A stretch of DNA of 64,000 nt from an uncultured Lachnospiraceae bacterium (lineage in GTDB: Bacteria > Bacillota > Clostridia > Lachnospirales > Lachnospiraceae), in contig CANRFJ010000009.1 in NCBI GenBank assembly GCA_947629865.1, forward strand, positions 1 through 64,000, written 5' to 3'. This document shows, one piece after another, positions 1 through 8,465 of the stretch. The notes beneath the pieces are model-generated. The model saw only the letters and a program-made list of their open reading frames with translations. It was not told the DNA's origin and did no database searches. The position numbers were made by a program, and so were the translations under genes. Every line of letters begins with the position of its first letter. Positions within the stretch are counted from its first letter, which is position 1.

Positions 1-88
1 TGCTTTTTATTCAACCTGTATAAAATTTTCAAAGTTCACAAATTTCTTCTTGACTTTTTATTTGCAGACTTTCAAATGATAATTTATA

Positions 89-373
89 TTATTCACTTCC
101 CTTAAATTCGTCCATTTCCATGCTAACAAATCTTGAGATCATTTCTCTATACAATACTTCGACCATATCAGAATCTGCACCATATTCTGCCGCTTTTTCT
201 CTTACCTTTCGAATAACTGCTTCAACACGTTTAGGTGCTTTAACTCCATCTTCGCTTTTCTTAAATGATGACGCTTGCTTTACATAGTCTGTTCTCTCAG
301 CTATTAGTTTAATAATCTCATTATCAATTCTGTCTATGTTTGAACGTACTTCCTCTAAACTATTACATTTCAT
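89..373 (-). CDS. Small stand-alone chorismate mutase (AroQ class)
   Basis: A 94-residue protein of AroQ-type helical chorismate mutase layout. The first helix contains NIDRIDNEIIKLIAER with the Arg expected to bind substrate, followed by a Lys-rich middle (VKAPKRVEAVIRKVRE) and a last helix VLYREMISRFVSMEM. The family converts chorismate to prephenate for Phe/Tyr synthesis in the cytoplasm. Length is normal for a monofunctional enzyme with no fused DAHP synthase or prephenate dehydratase. The start is set by GGAGG nine bases upstream of the ATG. No aromatic-pathway gene lies beside it, so the gene is isolated here. A chorismate-mutase-like domain in an antibiotic or siderophore pathway cannot be excluded. 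Confidence 0.85.
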   Translation of the reverse strand: MKCNSLEEVRSNIDRIDNEIIKLIAERTDYVKQASSFKKSEDGVKAPKRVEAVIRKVREKAAEYGADSDMVEVLYREMISRFVSMEMDEFKGSE

Positions 374-433
374 TTCTATAACCTCCGTAAATACCGTATT
401 GGAACTTCATAAAATCCTAATCATTTAATATCC

Positions 434-462
434 ATTATATTTTATCCTTTAAAAATCCGCAA
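434..462 (-). promoter_or_regulatory. Sigma-A-like promoter for the chorismate mutase gene
   Basis: Reading leftward, TTGCGG (457-462) and TATAAT (434-439) are separated by exactly 17 bases, about 60 bases before the start codon. A small GC-rich hairpin (about 462-480) sits just upstream and could end transcription arriving from the RNA unit at 545-681. Confidence 0.6.
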
Positions 463-544
463 GCCCTTGAAAGGCTTTGCTGGTATCTTTCGGAACTCTG
501 CTGATAGCGTTGCTTGCCTACATAGATAGGAAGAACAAGCGAAA

Positions 545-681
545 ATAAAAATGCCTAACCTGTCGGCAAACAGGCTAGGCGGTGTCCTTTAGGACATTAA
601 TCCTTATGCTTGGGAGCATCCACTTTTGGAGTAGGATACTATCCGTTGGATAGGCATCTGTTCCCGCAGATGCCTTTCTTT
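545..681 (-). ncRNA. Free-standing structured RNA of unrecognised class
   Basis: Read leftward, about 137 nt folds almost completely: an 8-bp hairpin (653-674), a 6-bp hairpin (639-653), a closed domain bounded by ATCCT/AGGAT (600-604 with 633-637) holding a 5-bp hairpin (606-619), a 5-bp hairpin (583-596), and an 11-bp terminal hairpin (553-580) followed by a U-rich tract. The terminal stem has one G-U pair on this strand but a C-A mismatch on the other, which favours leftward transcription. It has its own promoter 7-30 bases upstream and its own terminator, and codes for no obvious peptide. I could not match it to a known RNA family. Confidence 0.6.
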
Positions 682-687
682 ACGTTC

Positions 688-716
688 AATATAACATAAT
701 CAGGGTAGAAATTCAA
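688..716 (-). promoter_or_regulatory. Promoter of the structured RNA
   Basis: TTGAAT (711-716) and TATATT (688-693) are 17 bases apart on the minus strand. Transcription would begin near 681, at the first base of the folded region, so the RNA appears to be its own transcription unit rather than a leader of the upstream gene. Confidence 0.65.
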
Positions 717-734
717 GTGTGGATTTAGTTACAA

Positions 735-1526
735 CTATCCTTTTGCAATTTGAAAAATCATATCGGGTATGATGTTGCTTCTTGTATTGATATACCTTTG
801 AGCAATATCTTCCCCTCTGCCTAGCAGCGGAACACCCGTTGCAGAGTTGTCGGAAACAGCGAGTAGCGCTATCGATGGGACATCAAATAAATCGGCCAGG
901 GTGTAAAACGTTCCCGTTTCCATCTCTATTAGTTCTGCTCCTGTTGACTTTATCTCATTTAAATGCATATATTCCAATGATATAGAATCTGTGCAAAAAA
1001 CTTTAGCTGTCTTTATAACATATCCGCTGTTTTTTGCCATTTCCACAATTTTTTGTGTGTATTGAATATCAGGATAGATTTTTTCGTAAGGGTGAAAATC
1101 GCTCAAATTATCATCCAGGTAATGATTTGTATATACTCCGGAAATACATACTTCCGGAGTACAAAGATCTCCAATTTCATGCTTATCCGTAAGTCCGCCA
1201 ACGGCACCGACAAATACGCACTTTCTAAACTTCATATCGGCACATATAATGGCATGATCCAATACATTACAAGCCCCTGATGCCGTTTGCACCCAAGCCA
1301 CCTTTAATCCGTCCTTCTCTACCAAGTATCCGGAAAAATAAGAATGCTGTGCCAATTCTGTAACCTTATAAGCAGGATCCCTTATTATCCTGGTTGGTTT
1401 CCAGCCTGGTGCAATAACAAGTACATCATATTCTTCTTCCGGCTTAAATCCAAAGCATTCCTGATACATAATACCGGCATTATACTTTTTCATACATTCC
1501 AGGGCATATATCAATTTTTGTTTCAT
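735..1526 (-). CDS. Nucleoside phosphorylase/nucleosidase superfamily protein
   Basis: A 263-residue protein of the PNP/UDP-phosphorylase fold. Family signatures are FVGAVGGL near residue 105, an acidic IEMETGTFYTLADLF segment near residue 200 that resembles the ribose-binding Met-Glu motif, and SIALLAVSDN soon after. Members cleave or phosphorolyse nucleosides such as purine nucleosides, uridine, AMP or MTA/SAH, so the substrate cannot be named. Length fits a single-domain member. It is a monocistron followed by the structured RNA. The ribosome site (GTGAAGAA) is weak. Confidence 0.75.
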   Translation of the reverse strand: MKQKLIYALECMKKYNAGIMYQECFGFKPEEEYDVLVIAPGWKPTRIIRDPAYKVTELAQHSYFSGYLVEKDGLKVAWVQTASGACNVLDHAIICADMKFRKCVFVGAVGGLTDKHEIGDLCTPEVCISGVYTNHYLDDNLSDFHPYEKIYPDIQYTQKIVEMAKNSGYVIKTAKVFCTDSISLEYMHLNEIKSTGAELIEMETGTFYTLADLFDVPSIALLAVSDNSATGVPLLGRGEDIAQRYINTRSNIIPDMIFQIAKG

Positions 1527-1683
1527 TTCTTCACTCTATTCTTTATATGTTTTTATAACTCTTTATACTTTTTCTCATATTTTATACTTTTTTATACTTT
1601 TTTGCAAATACGGGTATTTGAACGTAAGTGAGAGTCTGTCTTTGGAGCCCACAAAACGCCCTCCATAAACGTCGATTAAACCG

Positions 1684-2589
1684 TTATTTCCCTTGAATCA
1701 TTTCCCACAGCGGTTCCTTCTGCTCAATGCCAAACAGAAGGATCCTCCAAAGCGAATCTACCGCATAAGGTCCATAGACTTGCATATATGAGACATGCAT
1801 CTGTATGGCCCCCTGAAACAATAAATCATACTCCTCTCTGTGGATTTTTCCTTCGCCATAGTACCCTTTCAGAAAGCTTTGAGCCAAATCAAATCGATAG
1901 CGCATTTCTTTTGTGTCATGATTGAAATCGACAAACTGCATAATAAACGGCCAGCCAATATCCAAATATCGACTTCCAATACCTGCATCATCCAGGTCAA
2001 TGAACACAACCTCACCATTTCCCCTTAAAATAGTATTATGAGGCCCAATATCTGTATGAACAAAGCACTGGTCATATGTTCCAAAATCAGGAAGCATATC
2101 CAGAATAGCATCAAATTCTTTTACGAAACTGCGCTCCCTAAACCAGCTATAAAAACGATCCTTGCTCTGTTTAAAAGGAGATTTCACATCGTACCCCCGT
2201 AGATTATGCAGTTTTCTTGCCGCGTTACCAATCCTGTACTCATCATCCGGAGTTTCCTCCATTTTCCTCCCATCAATGAATTCCATAAGATAGAACCAAT
2301 GGCTTTGATCACGGAGATAGTATTCTCCGGTTTTCGTCGGATAAAGTTTGGGCGCCATACCATTTTCATTTCCCAAAAACAGATGAGCCCGAACATTGCT
2401 TTTTACAGTAGCTTCAGGCACTTCACAGGGAATCCCTTTTAAAAGATAACCCTGCGAAGCCGCTTTAATTTTAAAAATCAGCCTGTCAGATTCTTCATGA
2501 AACTGCTCGCATATTTGCGGATAATCCAAATTCCAATAGCCAAGAACGGTTTCTATTTGACTACTGTTCTTTATATCTGCACGCATCAT
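1684..2589 (-). CDS. APH/choline-kinase-type phosphotransferase
   Basis: The protein has the aminoglycoside phosphotransferase fold. The catalytic loop HTDIGPHN lies near residue 175, followed by the metal-binding VVFIDLDDAG. An upstream GTG at 2613 lacks a usable ribosome site. The ATG at 2589 follows GGGGAG by seven bases and gives 301 residues, so I prefer it. Such kinases act on aminoglycosides, homoserine, choline or methylthioribose, and the substrate pocket here is not diagnostic. It lies just downstream of a CPBP membrane protease gene on the same strand, which adds nothing specific. Resistance should not be inferred without testing. Confidence 0.75.
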   Translation of the reverse strand: MMRADIKNSSQIETVLGYWNLDYPQICEQFHEESDRLIFKIKAASQGYLLKGIPCEVPEATVKSNVRAHLFLGNENGMAPKLYPTKTGEYYLRDQSHWFYLMEFIDGRKMEETPDDEYRIGNAARKLHNLRGYDVKSPFKQSKDRFYSWFRERSFVKEFDAILDMLPDFGTYDQCFVHTDIGPHNTILRGNGEVVFIDLDDAGIGSRYLDIGWPFIMQFVDFNHDTKEMRYRFDLAQSFLKGYYGEGKIHREEYDLLFQGAIQMHVSYMQVYGPYAVDSLWRILLFGIEQKEPLWEMIQGK

Positions 2590-2677
2590 TTGGTATCTCC
2601 CCAATCCATTCACCCCCGCTATCCTTCATTTCTCTAGCCATATCTATTTTTCCATTCATAATTCTCGTTGTTCAAAC

Positions 2678-3355
2678 TTAAAAGAACACCAACACGACTA
2701 CAATAGAGATCACATTTCCTAGAATGTGCGAAAAGGTGCTGATAACGCAGTTGCCCGATTTATGGTAAATCACCGAGAAAATCAAACTGTCAATGAATAC
2801 AGTGGCAACATCATAAACTACAATTCCTATGTTTCCTGCGGCAATATGCCCTGCCGCAAAGGTAAGCGATGAAACAACTGCGCAGATCCAAAATGGAAAT
2901 ACCTTCATACCTTTCCCAAGGAAAAAACCCCGATATGCAATTTCCTCGCCAAATGCCGCAATGATAACCTGACCTGTCAGCAGTACTGCCTTATCAAAAG
3001 ACAGAATAGAACCTGCCCGCCCCATTACATGGGCGACAAATTCCCCGCCGAAAATCAGGTTTCCAACAACAAGTGTTGCAATACCACTCACAATTGGCAG
3101 AAACGCCCAGACAATCACGCCCGGCTTTTTGAGATCCTCCCCAATCGTATTAAAACGCAAACCCGATTCGAAATTCTTTACTCTGTCGACAACTTCCGTA
3201 ATAAAGAAAAATGCAATCCCCACAAATACAGAATACCCTGCCATTTTCGAGGAGGGCACAACTTTTGTTACCGCCAATAATATCATTATTGCCACACCTG
3301 TAATCGTGAGGACAACACTCTTTTTGTTATTCTCAATAACCTGTTGATTTTTCAT
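2678..3355 (-). CDS. CPBP family intramembrane metalloprotease
   Basis: A 225-residue hydrophobic protein with about six to seven membrane helices. It has the CPBP/CAAX-protease motifs: EEIAYRGFF (about residues 138-146), the second-motif His in GHIAAGN, and a late HILGN. The family includes Rce1-like proteases and many bacteriocin self-immunity or secretion-linked proteins in Firmicutes. No bacteriocin or peptide-export gene is adjacent, so its substrate is unknown. The ATG follows TTGGAGGAAAA. The phosphotransferase gene follows after 88 bases on the same strand and may be co-transcribed. Confidence 0.85.
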   Translation of the reverse strand: MKNQQVIENNKKSVVLTITGVAIMILLAVTKVVPSSKMAGYSVFVGIAFFFITEVVDRVKNFESGLRFNTIGEDLKKPGVIVWAFLPIVSGIATLVVGNLIFGGEFVAHVMGRAGSILSFDKAVLLTGQVIIAAFGEEIAYRGFFLGKGMKVFPFWICAVVSSLTFAAGHIAAGNIGIVVYDVATVFIDSLIFSVIYHKSGNCVISTFSHILGNVISIVVVLVFF

Positions 3356-3427
3356 TTTTCCTCCAATGCTGCCAATATAGAGCCCCTATATGCCCGCTCC
3401 AAATGGAACAAATGGGATTCTTCAATC

Positions 3428-4426
3428 TCACTCTGCAATTGTATAAGAATATAATTTATACGCGTTACCTTGGGTAAAAAGCACATAGAAATTTTCCTTA
3501 TCTCTACACAACGCTATCACTTGAGATTTTTCATCAATAACATAAGTAGAAAACAGGCTTCCATCAATTAGTTTCTGCGCTTCCGTACCATTCAATGCAA
3601 AAATACCATTTTTACATCCCACATATACCTCATTATCATAAGTACAGAAATTGTAACCATTATTTTGCATATCTAATGGAATCTCCTCATCCACGCAAGA
3701 TGAGTCCAGATTAAATCCTATCACTTTCTTTTTTTCCATATCGCCGGTATACAATATATTGTCAAAAACACAAAAGTTTCCAGATAAATTCTGTTCATAT
3801 TTATAGCGCTTGTTTTCTAGTAAATTATAACGAACAAACAACCCTGAATTGTAAGCTGCGACAAAATTTTGATCATCAACAAATTGCAAATCAAACACTT
3901 CATACTTCGTCTTTGTATCTTTATCTTCGTACGATAATTGTTCAAATTCAACTTTTTTGAGCTTATTCTTCTTTTTATCATAACGATAAAGAGAAAGTTC
4001 ATACGTATTCTTTTTCGCATCTACGACAAGCGCACTAACTAAGTATAAGAAATCCTTATATGCAAAAACACGTTGCACTATCCAATTACTATTCCTTTTA
4101 CGACACTCATCTTGAAATTCTGCTTCTTCGCTGATCCACTCGCCATCTTGAAATGTATATTTCATATAATAGTATCCATTTTCATTTTCTCCAATGGTAT
4201 ATATTAGCGGCTCCCCGGCATTTGTTGCATTAAACATAATTAGACTCTCATTAATGCCTATTTTTTCCGGAATAGATAGTATCTTCTCCTGACTCACATT
4301 TTCAGGTACATTACTCTTTTGGGGATTTTCTGTTTCCTCACTAACACCTTGCTCACCGCACCCCGCCATTACAACAATGCAAAAGAGTAAGACACAACTT
4401 ATAATATTTTTCTTTATCAATCTCAT
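3428..4426 (-). CDS. Secreted lipoprotein of unknown function
   Basis: A 332-residue protein with a lipoprotein signal: Lys-rich start, hydrophobic stretch, and lipobox VMAGCG with the Cys near residue 23, so it should be anchored outside the membrane. A Ser/Glu/Asn-rich linker follows. The rest alternates short strands ending in Tyr-rich units (LYRYDKKKNKL, LLENKRYKYE), suggestive of a beta-propeller-like fold such as DUF5050 proteins. No catalytic motif is visible. It is a single gene with its own promoter (4469-4501), a sequence shared with the promoter of the methyltransferase gene near 8.4 kb. Confidence 0.7.
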   Translation of the reverse strand: MRLIKKNIISCVLLFCIVVMAGCGEQGVSEETENPQKSNVPENVSQEKILSIPEKIGINESLIMFNATNAGEPLIYTIGENENGYYYMKYTFQDGEWISEEAEFQDECRKRNSNWIVQRVFAYKDFLYLVSALVVDAKKNTYELSLYRYDKKKNKLKKVEFEQLSYEDKDTKTKYEVFDLQFVDDQNFVAAYNSGLFVRYNLLENKRYKYEQNLSGNFCVFDNILYTGDMEKKKVIGFNLDSSCVDEEIPLDMQNNGYNFCTYDNEVYVGCKNGIFALNGTEAQKLIDGSLFSTYVIDEKSQVIALCRDKENFYVLFTQGNAYKLYSYTIAE

Positions 4427-4463
4427 ACTCTTATCCTTCTTTCATTTTATTTGTTGCACTTGA

Positions 4464-4501
4464 GCATATTCTATCACAATCCCGCTCATTTTCCCAGAAC
4501 A
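4464..4501 (-). promoter_or_regulatory. Extended -10 promoter, copy 1 of a shared sequence
   Basis: Reading leftward, TGATAGAAT forms an extended -10 box. About 30 of 36 bases around it match the stretch at 8411-8449 before the methyltransferase gene, including the segment GGGAAAATGAGCG upstream of the -10. The reuse in two unrelated genes suggests a duplicated intergenic element or a common regulator site. Confidence 0.5.
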
Positions 4502-4570
4502 ATTTTGCAGGGATTCATGACAGTTGGCGAAGCGGCAAAGAAAATGAGCGTTACCGGTTGCCGTATTGGT

Positions 4571-5866
4571 TTAGATACAAAATGCGGCGTAGAGCGGAAC
4601 GGTCTTTTTTCCGTCCTCAAAGCCAAAGTTTTTTGCGGAGAGCTTAATGGCGTAAGCGGGCTTGTAGGCGTCCATATAGACCTTTAAGCTTTTGGCTTTC
4701 GTGTTGTCGGCGGATTTGACCTCGATGGGAATGAGGTTGCCCTCCCGCTGAATGATAAAATCAATTTCCGCTCCACGCATGGACTCCCAATAACATGTCC
4801 GGTAGCCGTTTATTGTAAGCTGCACATTTACATAGTTTTCCGCAAGTCCGCCCTTAAAGTCGTTCAGTTCCTCCACCATGTAGAGGACATCATTTGCGGC
4901 TAAATCCTTTTTGGCGGCAAGCAGGCCCAGATCGGAAACATAAATCTTGAAAGCGTTAATGTCGCGGTAGTTTTCCAAAGGCTTCTTTACCTGCTCCACC
5001 TTAAACACCCGCGACACAATGCCCGACAGACAGAGCCATTCGATGGCATTCTCAAATTCAGAGGCCCGTCCGCCTTTCTTAATCAGCTTATATTGAAAAC
5101 GGGTATTCTTCTTAGAGAGCTGCACAGTGATGCTGTCATAGGCAAGCCGCGTCTTTTTGATCTCGTTTAAGGTGTTGTACTTGCTCATGTCGTTGAGATA
5201 GCTTGCCAGAATGGTGTCCTGCGTATGGCGCACAAGGATATAATCCTTTGTCTGGGCAAACTGCATGACGCACTCTGGCATACCGCCCACCACCAGATAC
5301 TGGCGATAAAGCAGCATCGCCGCATCGTGCAAGGCGGAAGGCATCGGCGTGTCGGTCTGGAAGCACTTTTTAATTTGCTCTACCAACGCGCCCTCCCCCA
5401 GCGCAAGCATAAATTCCTCCATATCCATTGGGTAAAGGTTTTTCATATCAACCTTGCCCACAGGGAAAGAGAACTTTGCACGGTTTACCGCAACTCTCAA
5501 AAGACTGCCCGCCACAATTAGGTGATAATCGGGAGCGTCCTCGCAAAAATACTTCAGAGAAGTCAGCGCCCGCTCGCAAAGCTGCACCTCGTCAAAGACA
5601 ATCAGCGTTTTTTCCCTGACAATGGTTTGCCCTGCAATATGCGATAGAATCGGAATCAGGTAATCGGGGCTGATGTTTTCCTCAAAAGTCTCCGAGAGCT
5701 TCGGATTTGTCTCAAAGTTGAAATACGCCACATTCTCATAGTGTGTGCGCCCAAATTCCAAAATGGAATAAGTCTTGCCAACCTGCCTTGGCCCCTGCAA
5801 AATCAGCGGCTTACGGTGTTTGCTTTTTTTCCATGCTTCTAAAAAAGCCATGATTTTCCGGTACAT
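4571..5866 (-). CDS. AAA ATPase with C-terminal DUF4143 domain
   Basis: A 431-residue protein with an N-terminal P-loop ATPase domain: Walker A GPRQVGKT at residues 25-32, Walker B TLIVFDEVQLCE near residue 105, and a sensor-like HLIVAGSLL. The C-terminal half is DUF4143-like, ending in the restriction-endonuclease-like signature RGAEIDFIIQREGNLIPIEVKSA (D, E, K in nuclease-like spacing). These proteins are common in gut bacteria and archaea and their role is not settled. Their plasmid-like scatter suggests mobility or defence. The ATG follows GGAGGGG. The region is GC-richer than the lipoprotein gene beside it, compatible with separate origin. Confidence 0.85.
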   Translation of the reverse strand: MYRKIMAFLEAWKKSKHRKPLILQGPRQVGKTYSILEFGRTHYENVAYFNFETNPKLSETFEENISPDYLIPILSHIAGQTIVREKTLIVFDEVQLCERALTSLKYFCEDAPDYHLIVAGSLLRVAVNRAKFSFPVGKVDMKNLYPMDMEEFMLALGEGALVEQIKKCFQTDTPMPSALHDAAMLLYRQYLVVGGMPECVMQFAQTKDYILVRHTQDTILASYLNDMSKYNTLNEIKKTRLAYDSITVQLSKKNTRFQYKLIKKGGRASEFENAIEWLCLSGIVSRVFKVEQVKKPLENYRDINAFKIYVSDLGLLAAKKDLAANDVLYMVEELNDFKGGLAENYVNVQLTINGYRTCYWESMRGAEIDFIIQREGNLIPIEVKSADNTKAKSLKVYMDAYKPAYAIKLSAKNFGFEDGKKTVPLYAAFCI

Positions 5867-6007
5867 AAATACCCCTCCTTTTCAGAAGTTACTTATAGTA
5901 TAGTCAGTTTTCGTGTAAAAATCAATGCTTTTTCTATGAATATTCACACTAAATTGCATGAATATTTTTGCCATTCTTTCATTATTTGACACAAACCGTG
6001 TCCCGCG

Positions 6008-6053
6008 CCATTGTATTTTCTTTTCTCCTGCCCCATTGTATTTTCCTTTCTCC
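6008..6053. repeat. Two 21-bp tandem direct repeats
   Basis: Positions 6008-6028 and 6033-6053 carry the same 21 bases with one mismatch (core CCATTGTATTTTC), 25 bases apart. They end right before the shared promoter element that starts the sensor-kinase transcript. A regulator binding array is possible but not shown. Confidence 0.7.
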
Positions 6054-6087
6054 GGCATTGTGCCGTCCGAAAAAAATGTGATACAAT
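6046..6087 (+). promoter_or_regulatory. Promoter of the GHKL kinase gene, copy 1 of a shared element
   Basis: TTGTGC (6058-6063) and TACAAT (6082-6087) are 18 bases apart. The preceding 25 bases are identical to 8468-8490 before the EAL gene, including the short dyad CGGCATTGTGCCG that overlaps the -35 box. A repressor binding that dyad would block both promoters. Confidence 0.55.
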
Positions 6088-6120
6088 ATGCGCGGAAGCA
6101 ATAAACCGTGCGGAGAGGGC

Positions 6121-6159
6121 GTCTGACAAAGCGGCTGCTTGCAGACAGATTTGTCAGAC
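6121..6159 (+). promoter_or_regulatory. Leader hairpin before the GHKL kinase gene
   Basis: A perfect 10-bp inverted repeat (GTCTGACAAA at 6121-6130 with its complement at 6150-6159) encloses an inner CTGC-TT-GCAG hairpin. It lies in the presumed 5' leader, 40 bases before the start codon. No U-tract follows directly, so it is more likely an operator or an mRNA-stability hairpin than a terminator. Confidence 0.5.
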
Positions 6160-6199
6160 GACAGGGAAAAAATTGATATAATGACGAGGAAAGTGCCCA

Positions 6200-7564
6200 A
6201 TGGAAATATGGAATGATATCTGGAATGCAATAAGCGTGCCGAACGAATCTTTAATGAGTATACTGTTGTTTTTTGCCTGTATTGCGGAAAGCACTGTCAC
6301 CATGTATTTTATTTTAGTTATATTGAATCCAAAACCGGCTCCGACCATGCGGGAGAAGATTCTCTTTGTAGCCATCAATACCTTTCTGAGCCACTTTGTC
6401 ATCAGCATGTGGATTCCGCAGCCCTTTAATTATTTTACAAATTATATTCTCATAATCACCTTCAGCTGTATCCTGTTCAAGGCTCCCCTGCTGAAAAGCG
6501 CCGCCGCTCTGATTGCCGATCTCGTGGCGGTCACACTGGCAACTGTAGCAATCCTGAAACCGTATCTCAATGTTTTGAACATTACCAGTGAACAGCTCAC
6601 CACCATTCCCATGTATCGGGGTTTTTATATGATCCTCGTCTTTTCCCTGGTTTTTCTGTGCGGCTTTATAATAAAGCACAGCCACCCCTCCCTGAATCTC
6701 CGCTTTTGGAAAGCGATAGATGCCAGGAACAAGCGCATTATTTTTATTAATTTGCTTGCCGGTATCACAGTAATAATCATTCAATCGATGATTATCTTTT
6801 ATTATATAGACCGCCTTCCTTCTCTGTCCCTGTTTCTGAGTTTTGTCGCTTTTATTCTCTACTTTGGAATCAGCATCTACAGCCTGACTCGCGTATTTAA
6901 ATTGATTTCGACGACACAGAGACTCGAGAGCACCGAAGAATATAACCACACCCTGCGCATCTTACATGACAATCTCCGAAGTTTCAAACACGATTTTGAC
7001 AATATCATAACAACCATTGACGGATACATAAAAACCGAGGACATGGAGGGCTTGAAAAAATACCACCTGCAGTTAGTAGACGACTGCCAGAGAGTCAATA
7101 ACTATTATATTCTGAATCCTGACGTGGTAAACAATAACGGCATCTACAATCTGCTCACGAAGAAATACTATGAAGCGGAATCAAGAGGTATCCGAGTAAA
7201 GATAACCTTTTTATTGGATTTGAACTCATTGCACATGAAAATATATGATTTTGCGAAAATACTGGGAATCCTGACTGACAACGCCATAGAAGCGAGCGCT
7301 GAATGTGACGAGAAAATTATTCATATGACCTTTAGGAGCGAGCCCGACAGCGGCAGACAGCTACTGATTATACAAAATACCTATGCTGACAAAAAGATTG
7401 ATACTGAAAAAATTTACACTAAGGGCATTTCTGACAAAGAGGGACATATGGGACTGGGATTATGGGAAATCCGTAAACTAATTAAAAAAATCCCGAATAT
7501 AAATCTCAAGACCTCTGCCGACGGGCAATTTTTCACACAACAGCTTGAGATTTATCCCTTATAG
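6200..7564 (+). CDS. GHKL sensor histidine kinase (AgrC/quorum type), orphan
   Basis: A 454-residue membrane kinase. Residues 1-230 hold about six hydrophobic helices of an AgrC-like sensor. The phospho-acceptor box is LHDNLRSFKHDFDN near residue 260, with His in FKHDFDN. The ATPase N box is ILGILTDNAIEAS near residue 355 and the G box GHMGLGLWEIRK near residue 415, which is the GHKL arrangement that senses peptides. Such kinases normally sit beside a LytTR response regulator and often a precursor-peptide gene. Neither is present here, so the partner is elsewhere or lost. The start follows GAGGAAAG by seven bases. Confidence 0.9.
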   Translation: MEIWNDIWNAISVPNESLMSILLFFACIAESTVTMYFILVILNPKPAPTMREKILFVAINTFLSHFVISMWIPQPFNYFTNYILIITFSCILFKAPLLKSAAALIADLVAVTLATVAILKPYLNVLNITSEQLTTIPMYRGFYMILVFSLVFLCGFIIKHSHPSLNLRFWKAIDARNKRIIFINLLAGITVIIIQSMIIFYYIDRLPSLSLFLSFVAFILYFGISIYSLTRVFKLISTTQRLESTEEYNHTLRILHDNLRSFKHDFDNIITTIDGYIKTEDMEGLKKYHLQLVDDCQRVNNYYILNPDVVNNNGIYNLLTKKYYEAESRGIRVKITFLLDLNSLHMKIYDFAKILGILTDNAIEASAECDEKIIHMTFRSEPDSGRQLLIIQNTYADKKIDTEKIYTKGISDKEGHMGLGLWEIRKLIKKIPNINLKTSADGQFFTQQLEIYPL

Positions 7565-7617
7565 CCAAACGCCCGTAGCACAGCGCAGCCTTCTTACCAT
7601 CGGGCGTAAATTTTATT

Positions 7618-8376
7618 TTACACACGGGTGGCTTTCATTCTGATTCTGACGTAATCGGCATACCATTTTCCATTTATAAACAAATCATTCCGCAGAGTCT
7701 CTACCGCTTTATCCACAATTATTTCTTTCTCTTGCTCCGTTTTAACAAGCGCAAACGGTGTTTTGACAAACATGTTAATCCAGTCCTTTAATCCATTCTC
7801 CCCTTTAAGTTCGGTCAGCCGGTCAAAAAGGACAGCATACTGCACTCGAAACCCCGCATTTTCTAACATGCCCGCGTACTCTCCGATGCTTGGGAAGTAA
7901 AACGGCATCTCATAGCAATAACCATATTCCGAAAAAGTTTTTGCCAATGTACTGTGTATTTTTTGATTATTTCCATGACCGCCAAACTCGAAAACAAACT
8001 GACCATTCTTATTCAGAACATTATATACGCACTTAAGCATATTCTGCTGTTTATCCTTGTTGATCCAATGAAACACCGCATTGGAAAACACAACATCGAC
8101 TGGTTCGGAAAGCGTAAAGTCGGTAGCATCTCCCTGCGTAAAATCAATATCCGGATATTTTTCTTTTGCAATATCCAGAAGTTCTTTAGAGGCGTCCAGA
8201 CCTTTAACTAAATAGCCCTTATCCTGTAGCACTTTTGTTAATTCTCCATTACCACAGCCCAAATCCAGGACGGAACTGCCTTTATCGGCGTCAATCAATT
8301 CGATAACACTGTTTCCATATTGGTGAACAAAGGAAAAATCCGCAGTATATTTATTTGCGTCCCATTTTATATTCAT
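7618..8376 (-). CDS. Class I SAM-dependent methyltransferase (trans-aconitate-methyltransferase-like)
   Basis: A Rossmann-type methyltransferase with motif I VLDLGCGNGELTK (about residues 34-46), motif II acidic residue in KGLDASKE, motif III QGDATDF, and motif IV DVVFSNAVFHWI. The last motif and the start MNIKWDANKYTADFSFVHQYG resemble the trans-aconitate/tam-like branch, but the substrate is not certain. The ATG at 8376 follows GGAGGGAAGCGCA and gives 252 residues. A longer TTG reading from 8397 has no support. It is a single gene read from a promoter of the repeated type. Confidence 0.8.
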   Translation of the reverse strand: MNIKWDANKYTADFSFVHQYGNSVIELIDADKGSSVLDLGCGNGELTKVLQDKGYLVKGLDASKELLDIAKEKYPDIDFTQGDATDFTLSEPVDVVFSNAVFHWINKDKQQNMLKCVYNVLNKNGQFVFEFGGHGNNQKIHSTLAKTFSEYGYCYEMPFYFPSIGEYAGMLENAGFRVQYAVLFDRLTELKGENGLKDWINMFVKTPFALVKTEQEKEIIVDKAVETLRNDLFINGKWYADYVRIRMKATRV

Positions 8377-8410
8377 TGCGCTTCCCTCCAAATACAAATC
8401 CTGATTTTTA

Positions 8411-8449
8411 CTGATATTCTATCACAGTTTCGCTCATTTTCCCAGTACG
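8411..8449 (-). promoter_or_regulatory. Extended -10 promoter, copy 2 of a shared sequence
   Basis: Reading leftward, TGATAGAAT is an extended -10 about 40 bases before the methyltransferase start. The surrounding sequence matches 4464-4501 before the lipoprotein gene. It lies back to back with the rightward promoter of the EAL gene. Confidence 0.5.
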
Positions 8450-8465
8450 CTTTCATTAAATCCCT

